From the NCBI RefSeq assembly GCF_000264905.1, contig NW_006763151.1, positions 59,643 through 123,642 on the forward strand: DNA of 64,000 nucleotides. Direction: 5' to 3'. The notes beneath the pieces were generated by a model that saw only the letters and a program-made list of their open reading frames with translations, ran no database searches and had not been told where the DNA came from. The position numbers and the translations under genes are program-made. Below are positions 9,954-22,302 of the stretch, piece after piece. Within the stretch, counting starts at the first letter, position 1. The number at the start of each line of letters is the position of its first letter. The stretch comes from Stereum hirsutum FP-91666 SS1. Its lineage: Eukaryota > Basidiomycota > Agaricomycetes > Russulales > Stereaceae.

Positions 9954-12091
9954 TCACTTCGCTGCTGAGAATGGGGTGCTCGGCTTCGACTTGTGTCCTT
10001 TGATAGGCGGGGTTTGCGGCGCAATAAGTTGATGTGAATTCGGTCTCGGAGGTCGGATCCCACAGTCCATAGGTGCGATCTCGCCACATTTGGCGTGTGT
10101 CCTATCGAGATATCATAATTCAGATCTGACTCTCGGTGTCCTGGACGGATAAATGACATACCTCAACCCACAATCGTCACACTCCAGGACCGGTTTCCTC
10201 CCCAACCTCTTGCCGCAGATGTCGCACTTCGCACCACCCAGCAGGCCACTCGAAAAGAAGAAGTCCAAGGGTCCCCAACTTTCCACCACCGGGTGGTGCT
10301 GAGGGCTCGTCGACCCGCTCGCTGTACCGTTGACGCTGATGCTACCCTTCTTCGCCCCCGGCTTGATGAGCGTAAACCTGTGTACCATCCCAGGCGCTGC
10401 AACAGATCTGATGGTTGAGCCCCCTTCTGTGGCATCTGCCGTGCTATACATCGACGAGCTGGCGGTATGGAAAGAGTCGATAGTCATCATGGACTGCGAG
10501 CTCGGTCGTTCACCAGCGGAGTCTTGAGGAGAAGCGGCAGAGTCGTCATCAGTGACAATATGAGAATAGTTGGTGGGCGGATCGAGGCCGGGGAGAGGAG
10601 AGCCGTTGGGACGGACAGTGAGAATAGACGACAGGGCTGGTACAGTGTAAGTGCTTTGCTGCGGGTGAGAGCGAACGACGGTAGTGCTATAGTCGGAGTA
10701 TGTGCTCGAGCTGGTGTCGATCAATGGCTGTTGGCTCTCACCGTGGCCTTGGGCTGGTCAAGAAAGTGGGATGAGCCAATTTTCCTGGTTAGCGTATGGG
10801 TGACAAACTCACCGATGATAGATGAAGAGGGATCGCCAGAAACTGTGACTTTCGACAGCCCAGCCACAGCCTTCTTTAATTCCTCATCACTATCGTCATC
10901 ACTCTCGAAGTAGTTCCCATTCCCGATGTCTTTTCCGATGCCCATACCGAAGCTTGGAATCCTCGGGGCCGTGCCAGGCCGCTTGTTTCCCGACATGAAT
11001 TTGATGCTGCCCGTGTGGATATCATCTGCTTCCGAACCCCTTGCCAAAACTTCAGCCTCGCATGCCCTCAACCTCTCCAGAATCTCTCTCGTCGTTGGTC
11101 TCTTGCTCGGTTCCTCCACAAGGCAATCGATGGCCAGCTGTACGAAGTCCTTCGGGCACCCGGCACTCGCCAGCTCCCTGATCTCTCTCTCATCAATGGC
11201 AAAAGTCGGCGCCGTCCTCTTGAACGTCCTGTCGTCCGCCAACTTCCTGCTCGCAATTTCCGCAAATATGACCCCGAGCGAGAAGATGTCAGTGGGGAGA
11301 TCGAATTCATTGCCCAATAGGATCTCAGGGGACATATATGAGTCTGTGCCGCAGAAGGTGAGGCGGCGTAACTCTTCTGCATTGCGGGCAGCAATACGGG
11401 CGAACCCGAAGTCTGTAATTTTGAGACGGCCATTGGAGGTGACGAGAAGGTTTTCGCCCTTGAGGTCGCGGTGTATGCATTTACGAGCGTGGAGATACGC
11501 GAGGGCGCGAGTGATGTCGGTGGCGAAGGATATGCGAAGACGCCATGGGAAGGGCTTATGCTTGTCGTGAATGTAGGCGCGAAGGTTACCTAAAGTAAAT
11601 TCAACACCTGCCGACTGGCATGCCCAGATGAGAAAAGAGCTCACCGTTTTCAATGAATTCGGATATAATAAATATACGGCCATCTGGGTCCGGGGCACGA
11701 GAGAGCCCGAGGTACAATACGACGTTCGGATGACGAGACTCCCTGCATGTTTCTGGTAAGTGCTCATATACTAAAGATATTAGATGAAACGCACTTCAAC
11801 AGCCTCCACTCCCGTTCAAAGTATTTCGCAACATCATAGTCATTCGATGGAAGGACTTCCTTGATGGCCACATCGATCCCGAGGTACGATCCTGTTCAAA
11901 GCGCATCAACACATTGTACACAAACCGCACGAAATCAGCTCACCCATGTACACATTTCCAAACGACCCAGAGCCAAGCTTCTTCCAGTCTCCTTTGATAT
12001 CCTACCCGTCATCATGAAGGTCAACGACACGGCTGACTGAAACAACTAATGAACGCACCTCGAAGGGAATGACATCGAACGGATCAGACAT
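9954..12091 (-). CDS. LISK-like (TKL) protein kinase with C-terminal C1 domain
   Basis: A protein kinase of about 600 residues begins MSDPFDVIPFE at 12091. The kinase domain fills roughly residues 10-280. It has the Gly loop GSGSFGNVYMG, the VAIK lysine, HRDLKGENLL, DFGFARI, the CGTDSYMSPEIL activation segment, and a closing KRPTTREILERL. This pattern fits the tyrosine-kinase-like LISK group known from mushrooms and slime moulds. A Ser/Thr-rich region with an acidic patch (ESDDDSDEE) follows. The last exons encode a C1-type zinc domain, HRF ... CDICGKRLGRKPVLECDDC then GLRTHAKCGEIAPMDC, with C-x2-C-x12-C-x2-C-x4-H-x2-C-x6-C spacing. The 3' junction is supported because the splice at about 10162 restores the last Cys and His ligands. 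The stop is at 9954-9956. At least six introns are needed. C1 domains bind diacylglycerol or Ras-like partners in other proteins; the ligand here is unknown. Confidence 0.85.
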
Positions 12092-14341
12092 GTCCTCTGA
12101 ATCTTGAGTCGCGAAGGGTATAAGATAGAAAGAGCCAGACGCAGGTGCTGGTATCTATATGCTCCTCTAAGACCGAGATGAATGGGAGCGCAAGAGGGCG
12201 GGCGGGACAGAAGGGGGAGGGTGGATGGCGGTGTGGCCAACCAACGGACGTGCCGCAACAGGCCGCAACGACCGCAAAAGGGAACGGGGACAGCCGACGT
12301 CATATGCGCCAAAGTGCGCCAAGCGCTCGAACTGCTCTTTGCGCTCAAAATGTGGCGAGTATCCCGGTCTGCATATTCCTCTCTGGTCGAATTAACCCTC
12401 GCATACGCCAATAACGAGCGACCTCGAGCGATCTGGTCTTCACGAACTCTTGACGCACAGGCAGGCAGCTCTAAGATAGGATATATTCCTTCAAATATTG
12501 CTACGCATCCCCTTGACCACTGGCAGCACCTCGCCCTTGTGTGATTGATGTCCTATCCTCGAAATAGCGCTTAGCCACGGTCGGTGATGCCTTTCATCAA
12601 AGCACTTTACATTCTCCCTCAAAATGGTCTCCCAAAGGCAGAGTAGACTGGATTTCAACCGGGCAAACGAGGAGCATCTACCAAAAGCAATACCCATCCT
12701 TGTTTCCGGAGTAGACTGAGTATATGGTGCGGGTATTGCTCGATTCTCTCGAATGCAAGAGTAGCATTTTAGCGCATCGAAAGTTCAGAAGAAATTCGGC
12801 AGCTCAGAAAACCTAGCGTACTCTAGCCCGCTTGGCTCAAGACGAACCCAGGGTTCCTCAGAGTGGGGCTCAAGGTGAGAACAGACGACCTTCACAACAT
12901 CTACTATTTACTCTTTAACTCAGTATTGCTGATCCATGATGATGTCCTTCAACAGAGTCTCATCGCAGTCTCGTCATGAAGTACTTCGTTCGCACGAAAG
13001 TCACGATGTCCAAGGCTGGACCAATGGGTGTTTTGCCATTGTGATCGGTGTATGTGACCGGTATGCACATTGTAGAAGGAGGCTGACAATAGGATCCCAG
13101 CTACGAGCGCATCCAATACAATCGCTAGGTAGTCGGAAATATAAACCTCACGACAAAGAGGCAGCGTGAGCACGTAGGCGTTCATACGGTCACAGAAGAC
13201 CCGATAGTGAACGGATAGCCGAAAACAACGACAGTGAAAAGGGACGGTTCTCACGCATACTTATATCCAGATAGAGCGCAAGCACATGATGAGAACGAAG
13301 GTAGGATGGCGGGAGAGAAGCAGTGGCAGTGTGTGCTAAAAGTTCAGAGAATAGTGAGAATTTTGACGCGACACGAGAGGCTCGCAAGCTTGGAATAAGT
13401 ACACCAGAGTGTGCGAAGTTGCCCTGGTAGAAACATGCAGTCTATCAATACTCACGATACAAGGCCGAAGGTATCTACGATAGATCTGTCTAACTGATAG
13501 ATGGATTAATATATACCACTGTTATCTTTATCATGATTGGGTTTCCGGTTCTGAGTTTGGGAACAATGGCAGACTGAGAACGTTATCTCAAAGCAGATGC
13601 AGAAATCATGCTCAGCAAAGGGATTTCATATGATACAATAGAATACACAAGTCACCAGTGCATGATGCTTGAGCTCGAGTAGAAATCCAAACCTGACCGA
13701 TGGAACATGGACGCGAGAACGAATTGACGATAAAGGAGCTCCTTGCTGCGAATCCGTGGTTCGGACTCTCTAGTTTAACTTCAGATAACTCCTTCAATGT
13801 GTTAGAAGAGTCAGCAGAACACCCGGTGACGAAGCATCTGACCATAAGGAGCGGTATCTGCAGTGTTGAGGGAAGATTCTGACGTAGATGGAATATCGTG
13901 AGAGGGCGTCGAGTAAGTACAAGGAATTGTGGGAAAAACGAGCGGTGTCTACGAACGAGGGTCCACGTGCTGCATCCTTAGTCCGTTTCCGGCCGAATTG
14001 GGCCACCGGTGACCTCTTCTTTTGTGACCAGACCATGTATGTACGACAAGCTAGCGAATGCATGACAAGCATCGCCCTACGCCTCTCCTCTTCAGCCTGA
14101 ATTTTTAGGATGATTTGTTTATGATATTCATCTTAGGCAACAACGGCTTTCCGCCACTCAGACCCAGTGTGAGCCCTTTCATCCTCGATGAGCTAGCTCT
14201 CGTCCTGGATCGCGTCATCTCGCTCAGCGCCCTGCTCACCTGGACTGTTCCTCGACCTGGTATAAGATGTTCACCCTCGATGCGACATTCGTCACACAAT
14301 CTTCATCCGTTTCAGCACATCAGTTGTGAGCACCATCGACC
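12092..14341. other. 2.2-kb gene-free gap
   Basis: The kinase gene and the 2-oxoglutarate oxygenase gene are divergent across this gap, so it carries both promoters. Several 60-100 codon frames occur on each strand, but none shows a known motif, a consistent splice chain or codon bias like that of the neighbours. I see no repeats or RNA genes in it. Decayed gene remains cannot be excluded around 12950-13390 and 13700-14100. Confidence 0.45.
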
Positions 14342-15944
14342 ATGAACTTCCAGTCCGTTCCTATCCTCGACTACTCCCTCCTGTCCAACTCCGAGAGCCG
14401 CTCTATCTTCATTGAGCAACTTCGCCATGCTTTGATCAACGTTGGCTTCCTCTACCTCAAGAATCCTCCGGTTACAGATGAAACGTTCGACTCGCTCGTT
14501 GCCTACATTCCCCGTGTCTTTGCCCTCCCCCAAGAAGCTAAAGATGCTATCGCAATGACAAACTCACCTCACTTCCTTGGTTACTCGAAGTTGGGTGTTG
14601 AGCGCACCAAAGGCGCGTCCGATCAGAGGGAACAGTTCGATTTCGCTACTCCGCTCGAGAGCGAGTGGAAGGAGGGTGATCCAGAGCACTTGAGATTGTG
14701 GGGACCATCACAGGTGAGTATGGAAGTTTGGGCACATAATTTGATCTTGCAGGTACTGATGCCTGGCTGGTAGTGGCCGAAGGAGAACGATGTCCCAGGT
14801 TTCAAGGACACATTGAATCTATATCTCACTCAGGTTGCCGACCTCAGCTACGAATTCATTGGCCTTGTCGCCGAGGCACTTGGGCTCCCTCGCGATGGAC
14901 TTGACCAGTTCTATGATGCTCATGAGAAGATGCAGCACCGCGCAAAGGTATGTGTTCTTGTCGACACACGTATCGATTACTTTATCTCATCTGTATACAA
15001 AACCTCTCAGATCGTGAAATACCCGACCCTCGACGAGGTCTCCTCTGACCAGGGTGTAGGACCTCACTTCGACGGCGGGTTCCTCACCTTCGTACGTTGT
15101 TCAATGATCTACTATCCACGTTCATTGACTTGATATTTGAATATGACGTGCAGCTGCTGCAAGCATCAGACCACCCCGGTCTCCAAGTTCAGAATCTTTC
15201 TGGCCAGTGGATCGACGTCCCGCCCGTCCCTCACACATTCGTCATCAATATTGGAAAAGGCTAGTTCTATATATGTTTGTCTTGTCACTTTCCACTGATG
15301 ATATCTATACAGGTCTGGAAGGAGTGACTCAAGGCCTCGCTCGGGCTACGTCCCATCGTGTCCTCTCGCCACCTCGGGGCGCCACTCCTGTGGGTGTCCA
15401 AATTTTGTACCTCTATACTTTCTTGATCTAACCGATGATTTTCAGAGATACTCAGTTCCGTTCTTCCAAAATATAGGCCAGGATCTTCGACTGAGCGATA
15501 AGGTGTTGCAGTGTAAGCATCTGTTCACCCTGTCCGCTTGCGACAATGACCAAACTAAGCACCTTCCGGCCGGCTCAGTCCCACCCGAGGTCCTTCAGCT
15601 GAGGGACTCACGAGGAGATGTCGCCGCAACAGACTGTACGCAACATACACTCTCCATCGTTCGCACTCCCGAGTCTGATATTTATGCCATCCTACAGCGG
15701 TCAACTTCTCCGAATACGATCGCGAGCCATCTGGGCTCGTCCAACTCATTGGACGCGTCAAGTACGTCTCCTTCTCATCTTCACACACCGTATATTTTCT
15801 CTCACTCAACCCGATGAGCTGACGAAATCTTTGCTCCGTAATACTGTCTATAGGAGCCATCCCGACGTCGCACAGCGCCATTATCCAAATCTCTTCCATC
15901 GCTTCTTCCCACAAGGTCTACCTGCGCAGGGTGAGGCATACTAG
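14342..15944 (+). CDS. 2-oxoglutarate/Fe(II)-dependent dioxygenase, isopenicillin-N-synthase-like
   Basis: This is a soluble oxidoreductase of about 345 residues in the IPNS/gibberellin-oxidase-like superfamily. It starts MNFQSVPILDYSLL. The N-terminal DIOX_N part runs through RHALINVGFLYLKNPPV and FDFATPLESEWKEGD. The jelly-roll core supplies the iron ligands His and Asp in GPHFDGGFLTF and the distal His in ATSHRVLSPP, and the 2-oxoglutarate anchor is probably the Arg of RYSVPFF. The C-terminus is HYPNLFHRFFPQGLPAQGEAY, with a stop at 15942-15944. About seven introns interrupt it. The one at 15260-15312 needs a GC donor, because a GT choice brings in a stop. Such enzymes act in secondary metabolism or detoxification, and the substrate cannot be inferred here. 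Confidence 0.85.
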
Positions 15945-17237
15945 TAGACTACTCATCGTCCTGTGCCGCAAGCATGGAAGAGATTCATGATCCATGTTAA
16001 GTTTTCATTTTCGCTGGGATGTATGTTTTTCCTTGTACTTTGTCTATGTCTGTATGTATGTACGAAGTTATGCATGCCCGTCTACTTCGGGTGGGAGGTT
16101 CTGTGTACTGCTACTAGATTGTCGTCAAAGATACACGTTCAACTTTTTGAGTTGTTTTTGTCAGGTTGTCAACGATCTGACAAGTCGTGGGCCGGGTCAT
16201 ACCAAAAGATTCGTCGTGAGAGGACCAGCTGGTGCAATGGAACATACTTGGTCCTATTCTCTGTGTCACTGTTTGAGGTGCTTTGCAAAAAAAGTGGTGC
16301 TGCTTGCACATGAACGCCGCGACAAGAATATGTTGTGACGTTGTGAGCATCATCAAGTCATCAGAGAAAAAAGGCGGTCGGAAGCAGATGGTTGCGTCGA
16401 TCCAAGTTCAAATGTTCACGCCGATGGCTTCTCTCGTTCTCACATGCCAAAATAACAGCGGGCGCAACGAACAGAGTAGAACCAAGTAACAGCGTCACTA
16501 GAGAAGACAGGTACTCTCCTTTATACGAAGTTTCACACCAAAGACAATCTGCGTGGTACCACAAGTAATTGCCGGACAGTACACTACGTAGTCGAAAGCC
16601 AAGAAGAAATTAACAACAACAGAGACCAGAGAACAGCGGTGATTGAAAATACAAGATGAGAACAGCGCGAGAATGAATACCTCAAGATCACAGCGTAACG
16701 ATAGCACAGACAAATACAGTACATATGACGAGAACAACGGAAACTAATAAAAAGGGAGACGACATAGAACGCGGATAAGTCCCGCCCAACATCACCGCGG
16801 TGATACTACAGAAGTTCGTACTCCGCGGAAAATGAGGGAAGTGGGACGTGTGTCCGCCTCACGGCCTCAGATGGCAACACTTGGCGGGAGAACCGACTGT
16901 ACGAAACAAGGAAGTGGGCGTTGTGGTAAAGGAAAGGCATACAACCAGATCACCAAATGCAGATGGAGGAACGACGGATGGGTATGGCGGACATCCGGTG
17001 AGATGAAAGCGAGAGTGTCCTGTGCGGTCTGGGATGCAAAAATAAAACATAGACCGAGGGCCAAGGAGAAGAAGGAATCCTTCGAACGGATGCGGAAAGA
17101 GCCAGGGAGTCTGGGGCGTGTATGGAACAGTTATAAGGATCAGTGTGAGGTGGGGTCGATGCCGCTTCCTTTTCTTGCCCCCCCTTTCATCTTTCCCTGG
17201 AGAGGCCATTTTCCATTTTCCTATGTTTCCACCATCC
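15945..17237. other. Convergent 3' region, no gene recognised
   Basis: The oxygenase on + and the transcription factor on minus converge across this 1.3 kb. Open frames of 100-170 codons on both strands at 16830-17374 lack motifs and probably reflect composition or UTR sequence. No RNA gene or repeat was noticed. Confidence 0.4.
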
Positions 17238-20200
17238 TTACTCTCCCATGGACATTCGTCCTTGATTACCCCTCCCTGTATCACCGTGCTGAAAATTATC
17301 GAAGAACAGTGCCCACTCTCCCTGCTCAAATCCACTGGACGCACCCCAAACGCCACTATCCATCCCACCCGCACCTCCCGCCATGCCTCCCGTATGCGGT
17401 GGCGGCGGCGCCCCGCTCAACCCCATACCCATCCCGACTCCGATCATACTCGGCGCTCCATACGCACCAGCCACACCCATCCCAACGCTGCGCGGATCAG
17501 TACCAACACCTGTGTTACGCTGTTGAGGCATCTGCGAGGGGACGTTATTCGGATCAGGATCGTGTTCAGTATGGTAATCTTTGTGGTAGCCTTGTAGATG
17601 GAGGAGGGTCTGCACCTGATGATGTCGCCATGAATCGCCAGGAGGCATGAGACCGTGCTGGTCGTGATGCTCGTCCTCTCGTGAATGTGAGTGTGGTTGC
17701 AAGTGTGTTTGGTGGTGGGAATCCGGTGGTGGGTGCGATTGGTGATGGTGATGACGATGAGAGGCACGATGAGACGATGAAGGCGAGGTAAGCTCTCCGT
17801 CTGAGTTGGCCGGCATGAAAGCGGTCCGCGACGATCCAAACGACGCGGATCCTGACGAATTGCCGTTCATGAAAGTGACTGGGTACGTCGTGCCCTGTAC
17901 CGGGGCCCACCTCACCGAATGCAGCTGGCCATTACTTTGCGCAGAAGCCTGTGACTGTGTCCCCACATTTGCCACAGACATCGATTGAGGCGATGTCGAT
18001 TTCGGAACAGAACCGTTCTGGCCGTGTCCTTCTGGTGGCTGAAGCGACATCATCGGCGGAGCCTGAGCCCGCTGTTGCTGGTGAGGGCTCTCTTGATCAG
18101 AATCAAACCTGACGACCTGGGGTGGTTCGTGTCGGCGCTGGTCGTGCATCTCTCTCTCGTCCGTTGGGTTACTTCCGGTGGAGGGAGAGACGGCACCCAT
18201 GAGCACCCTCGGACTCTCGCCCGTTCCCAGACCAGCCCTTGAGCCCCTCGACGAATCGTGGTATGGGAAGGCGAGGCTTCGTACCCGAGGTAGAATATCT
18301 GTTTTCATGCGTTCCCGCTCCTCTTTCGTACCTGCGAGGTACCGATCGTCGTACAATGGGCTGAGACACTGTAGGATCGCCAGAGCCTTCTCTGCCACGG
18401 GCATTCCGCGGCATTGTTCGAGCGTGGAGAGTGCTCGCAGTATATTCCCGCGGAGCATTCGTGCACCAGGTTGATCCGGATTGTTGATGAGCTGAAACGA
18501 GAAGAACATCGCCGCGGAGAATACATGGAATGGCCCTGTGCAAGAGCAAGAGTTCGCTTAGCGCTTAGTTCATCACACCACATGTCGGGAAGATCGACTC
18601 ACCCCAGTTCAGATGTCCCGGAACAGACAACGACGCGTTTGTCAGGATCTCGGGTCTTGCTTGCGCTACGAGAGCGATTAACTTGTCTGCCGCCAACACC
18701 GCCGTATCCAAACTGAACGAAAACTTCCCCTTTCCATCTCTTGCGTTCGAACTGTTCCCACTACCAATATCATCTCTCGCCAGGCTGGCATAAGGCCTAT
18801 GCAGGGTGAACCTAATATGCAAGAACGCCGTCCTCACGATGATACTCTGCACTCCCAACCTCCTGATAGCCGTCGTCCCTGAAGCAAGAGAGTGAACCAG
18901 GCTATAGTCATCCATGTCAAGTTCGGGAGGAAGCGCATCGAGCCACTGCTGGAGGATTTTGTCCTTGGCCACGATGTTTTCGTAGGGAACGGGCAGGAGG
19001 GAGATCGCGTCGTCCATGATGTTACCAAGGATGTACGCGAGTTTGAAGAGCGCTATATTGGGTCCATAGATGCGGCCGGTAGGGTCAACGGCAGGGTCGC
19101 AGTAGGATGGAAGGGCGGTGTCAAAGTGGTGGGAGGCAATGGCTGGGGGACGCCCAAACATAAAGGCTTGCCAACTGGTCCGATAGTAAGTACCAAATCT
19201 GATCATGATGGTTAAGATTGGTGGAAACGGACTACTGACCGTTCGAACAAGATAACGTGCCACCAAGCCCACCTTCGCCGCTCCGCCACCTCCAACGGCA
19301 GTTTCAGCTTTCCCGGATCTCTGTGCAAGCCCATGGCCGTCGATATCGTTATCAATTCGCCCTTAACATTCCAGATCTCCTCCGTCTCAATCTTGCTCAA
19401 CGCGAGATAGTTCCCCCTGAGTAACAGCAGCTCGACCAACTCGAGACTGTAGCTCTTCGTCTCATTCTGTCTTCTCTGCAGCGCGACCTTCATCACGTTG
19501 TAAAACTTCTGGCCAAGCTCCTCAATACCGATGTTCAGGTGAGGCGGTAAGGAGCGCAAAAGCTCGTGGTCCGAAGGGAGATAGGGTAGAGCGGTGGCCA
19601 TGACCATGCAGACGGTGCCGAGGATGATGCGGTCTGCCGTGGCGCCTGTTTTGTAACGCTGCCAGGCGGCCAAAAAGACAGGCTCGTTGATGTGCCGGTA
19701 GACCCAGTTGCAATACTCGAAGTAGTAGTCTATCAGCCCATCGATAGTCGATACGTGGGGGAGCTCGCTAAGCAGGTCACGGTCCTCTTCGTAGCCGGGA
19801 CGGTTCTCGAAGGATAGTGCCTCATAGGTCGGTGAGTGGTTGTCGTCGGGCCCCTCTTCGCTATCACGCACGTCCTGTTACATACATCAAAATTACTGCA
19901 AGTCTCAGTGGGTGAAATTTGAGACAACATACGGCAGTAGGTAGATGCGATGCCGCACTCGTGGGGCCCGTGTAGATCCCCGCCTTGTCAGACCTTCCAG
20001 TTTTACCCGGTGGGTTCATGTCGGACTCGCTCAGATCGAGCGTCACGTCGCCCTCAACTGCCTCCTGCTTCATCGATCCATTCACGGGTTCCACGGAGCG
20101 TGAAAATCGGACGTTTGACGGACCGGCGGCAGCGCTGGCGCTAAAGTCGAATGAAGGGCGGGCAGAGGAGGTAAGGGGGCTGGACTGTGTCCGAGAGGAT

Positions 20201-21265
20201 GTCGAAGGCTGCTGGCGCTGGTTGTAGAGGATGTGGGATTCGAGCATGGCCAAGGACTGTCGCATCTTATTAACCTCGAGTATGGGGTCGATAGACTTTG
20301 CATTACTAGATGTACGACGACAGTCAGCAGAGAGACAGAACAGAGGAACAAGAGATAGTAGACATACATAGAGTCATCTGTGCGCGATATATTGGTGAAC
20401 GGCTCTTGGTTCTGATAGCAATGCGCGACGGTCCCTATATCCTCGGATGATCAGCAAAAAAATTATAGTTCGTTTCGGCGTCCGCATCGCGTCGCATTCG
20501 CGGACTCAACGTAGCCCATGGAGGGTGAAAACGACCCGAGGGGATGTCATACGGGTAGGCGGTAAATAATCGAGCAAGACGATTAGCGGCGGAGTACGTC
20601 CGAGGGGTCCGCGGAGATAGAGGTTCGAGAGGAAAGGGGGCAGGAGTAGATGAAATAGGTGGATTATATATCCGAATTTGACAGGTCACGACGGTGGTTC
20701 AGAATGTTCAACCACCGAGACGGTGGTCGACGGTCTGAACGTTGAACATACTGACGATCAGCCAACCACATCCCTCGCGGGCTGCTGCCTGCAGACGGCC
20801 AGCAAGTCCACGCCCAGCGCGCCACAACTGGTCGCGCGCGTGCTCGCGACGTGCCGCCATATAGGCCCGACGTTCATTTGATTCTAGGCGAACACGACGC
20901 AATACGAAACGGGCTTATACACACCTCGAAGGACGCAAGACGAGCACGGACGATTTCTGAAGACAAGAAAAGCGGTTTGAGGGTGGTAAGATGACGAGTG
21001 TGCGGGAGTAGAGAAGTAGAAGCGGTGGGACGAACCTGTCGCACTTAAGCTTGCTATTCCTGCACGGCTCACAGTTGATCGCCTTGCGGGCACGCTTCGT
21101 GGGCACCTTGTGGTCTGGGTGGGACGACAGGCCGTCGTTGTTGCTCGGTGAGCGCTGGCGGACGTTGGAGGGCGAGCTCTGCGGATTGCGAGACTGCTTC
21201 GGGCGCGACGAGGGACGGTGGGCAGTGTCTGCCGTCGGTGACGAGAGACGATCAGAGTCAGCCAT
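17238..21265 (-). CDS. Zn(II)2Cys6 transcription factor with fungal_trans domain
   Basis: A nuclear DNA-binding regulator of about 1,050 residues starts MADSDRLSSPTADTAH at 21265. After a basic Ser-rich leader comes the binuclear zinc cluster, CEPCRNSKLKCDR joined to NRPCSSCVLRG and then TVAHC, giving C-x2-C-x6-C-x5-C-x2-C-x8-C over roughly residues 65-95. The middle-homology region (fungal-specific transcription factor domain) follows, with LIDYYFEYCNWVYRHIN, ISTAMGLHRDPGKL, RRRWAWWHVILFE and FMFGRPPAIASHHFD. The long last exon (17238-18509) is disordered: His-rich, Gln-rich and Gly/Met-rich, ending in QGEWALFFDNFQ before the tail. The cluster is split by an unusually long intron of about 490 bp (near 20435-20922), while the others are 50-70 bp. 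Target genes are unknown. Confidence 0.87.
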
Positions 21266-22302
21266 GGGTTGGGAACTGAGGAGGGCGTGGGTGCGGGAGC
21301 TGGTCGGTGGGGACAAGCAGACGTCGACGTTCGCTCAGGACTTAGCTTGGTCGCCTCTGAACAGACAAGCTGAAATGTTCCCGTCCTCAGTCCCACGCGC
21401 GCACCAGGTGCGCTCAGCCTAGATTTCCCCTTTCCGCCCGCTGCTTCCCTCGAACCCTTCCTCCAGCCGTCCTCGGCTTGATCTCCCACCCTCATACCCT
21501 TTATCACCTGCCCCTCCTTTATTTTCTCGTTTTTTCCCGATTTTACAGCCTTCGGCCGATCGCTTGCAACCCCCTCCTCCACCTCTTGCGCTCTCACGCA
21601 CTCTCCCTGGGAACCCCTCTGTATCATAGAACTCGCTCAATTAGAGTTTCGCCGTCGGCCATGTCCTCTGACAGCATATCGATCCCTCCCTGCACCGCTG
21701 GCACCTTGACATTATGGCACTCCCATAAATACTCTCTCCCTCCTAACGGCCACCCGTGTCATCATCAGTTCGTCTCGCCATCAGACCGTCCTGCGCCAGT
21801 GATGCTGCTCGATCAAACCATAACTTGCACTCTGGTCTGCCTTGTCTCTCGACTGTCTCTGGTCCAGCTTGCCACCCGGAGGCACAAACTTGCCATTGTC
21901 TAGCTCGCTCGTCCAACTTCGACCTTGCTGCTTTCGCGTGCATGCCTTTTTTTGGGACTCGCGGCGGCAATCGAGACCTTCGCTGTGCTTTTACTACGGA
22001 ATTGTCACTAGCGTGGTCTATTCGTGCTATGTCCCATCAGATGTAGAAGATTGCTCCGGTGCTCGCGGTGGTTTGAAACGGAGAGTACATTTATAGCTGG
22101 GTTGGACGGTGAACGGTGGAGCAGGTGTATGTATAAGCTCCTTTTGTACCGTCGGTAGCTTGAGCTTATGGTCTTCCCGACGAGTTAGACCTCATATGTT
22201 CATGGACACGCTCATAGCTCATCTCCCACTTGTACTTCGAACTTTTATTTATTCTTGAACCGCTGCTGGAGAGTCGGAGCAAACAGAGTCGTGTCACTCA
22301 AG
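21266..22302. other. Divergent promoter region
   Basis: This kilobase separates the divergent transcription factor and amidohydrolase genes. A pyrimidine-rich stretch at about 21420-21620 lies just upstream of the transcription factor. No gene is supported in it. Confidence 0.4.

Noticed and set aside
12936..14100. Several 60-100 codon frames between kinase and oxygenase
   Set aside because: None has a motif, a consistent intron chain or neighbour-like codon use.
16830..17374. Frames of 170-270 codons on both strands
   Set aside because: They overlap each other and the 3' end of the transcription factor gene and have no recognisable domains.
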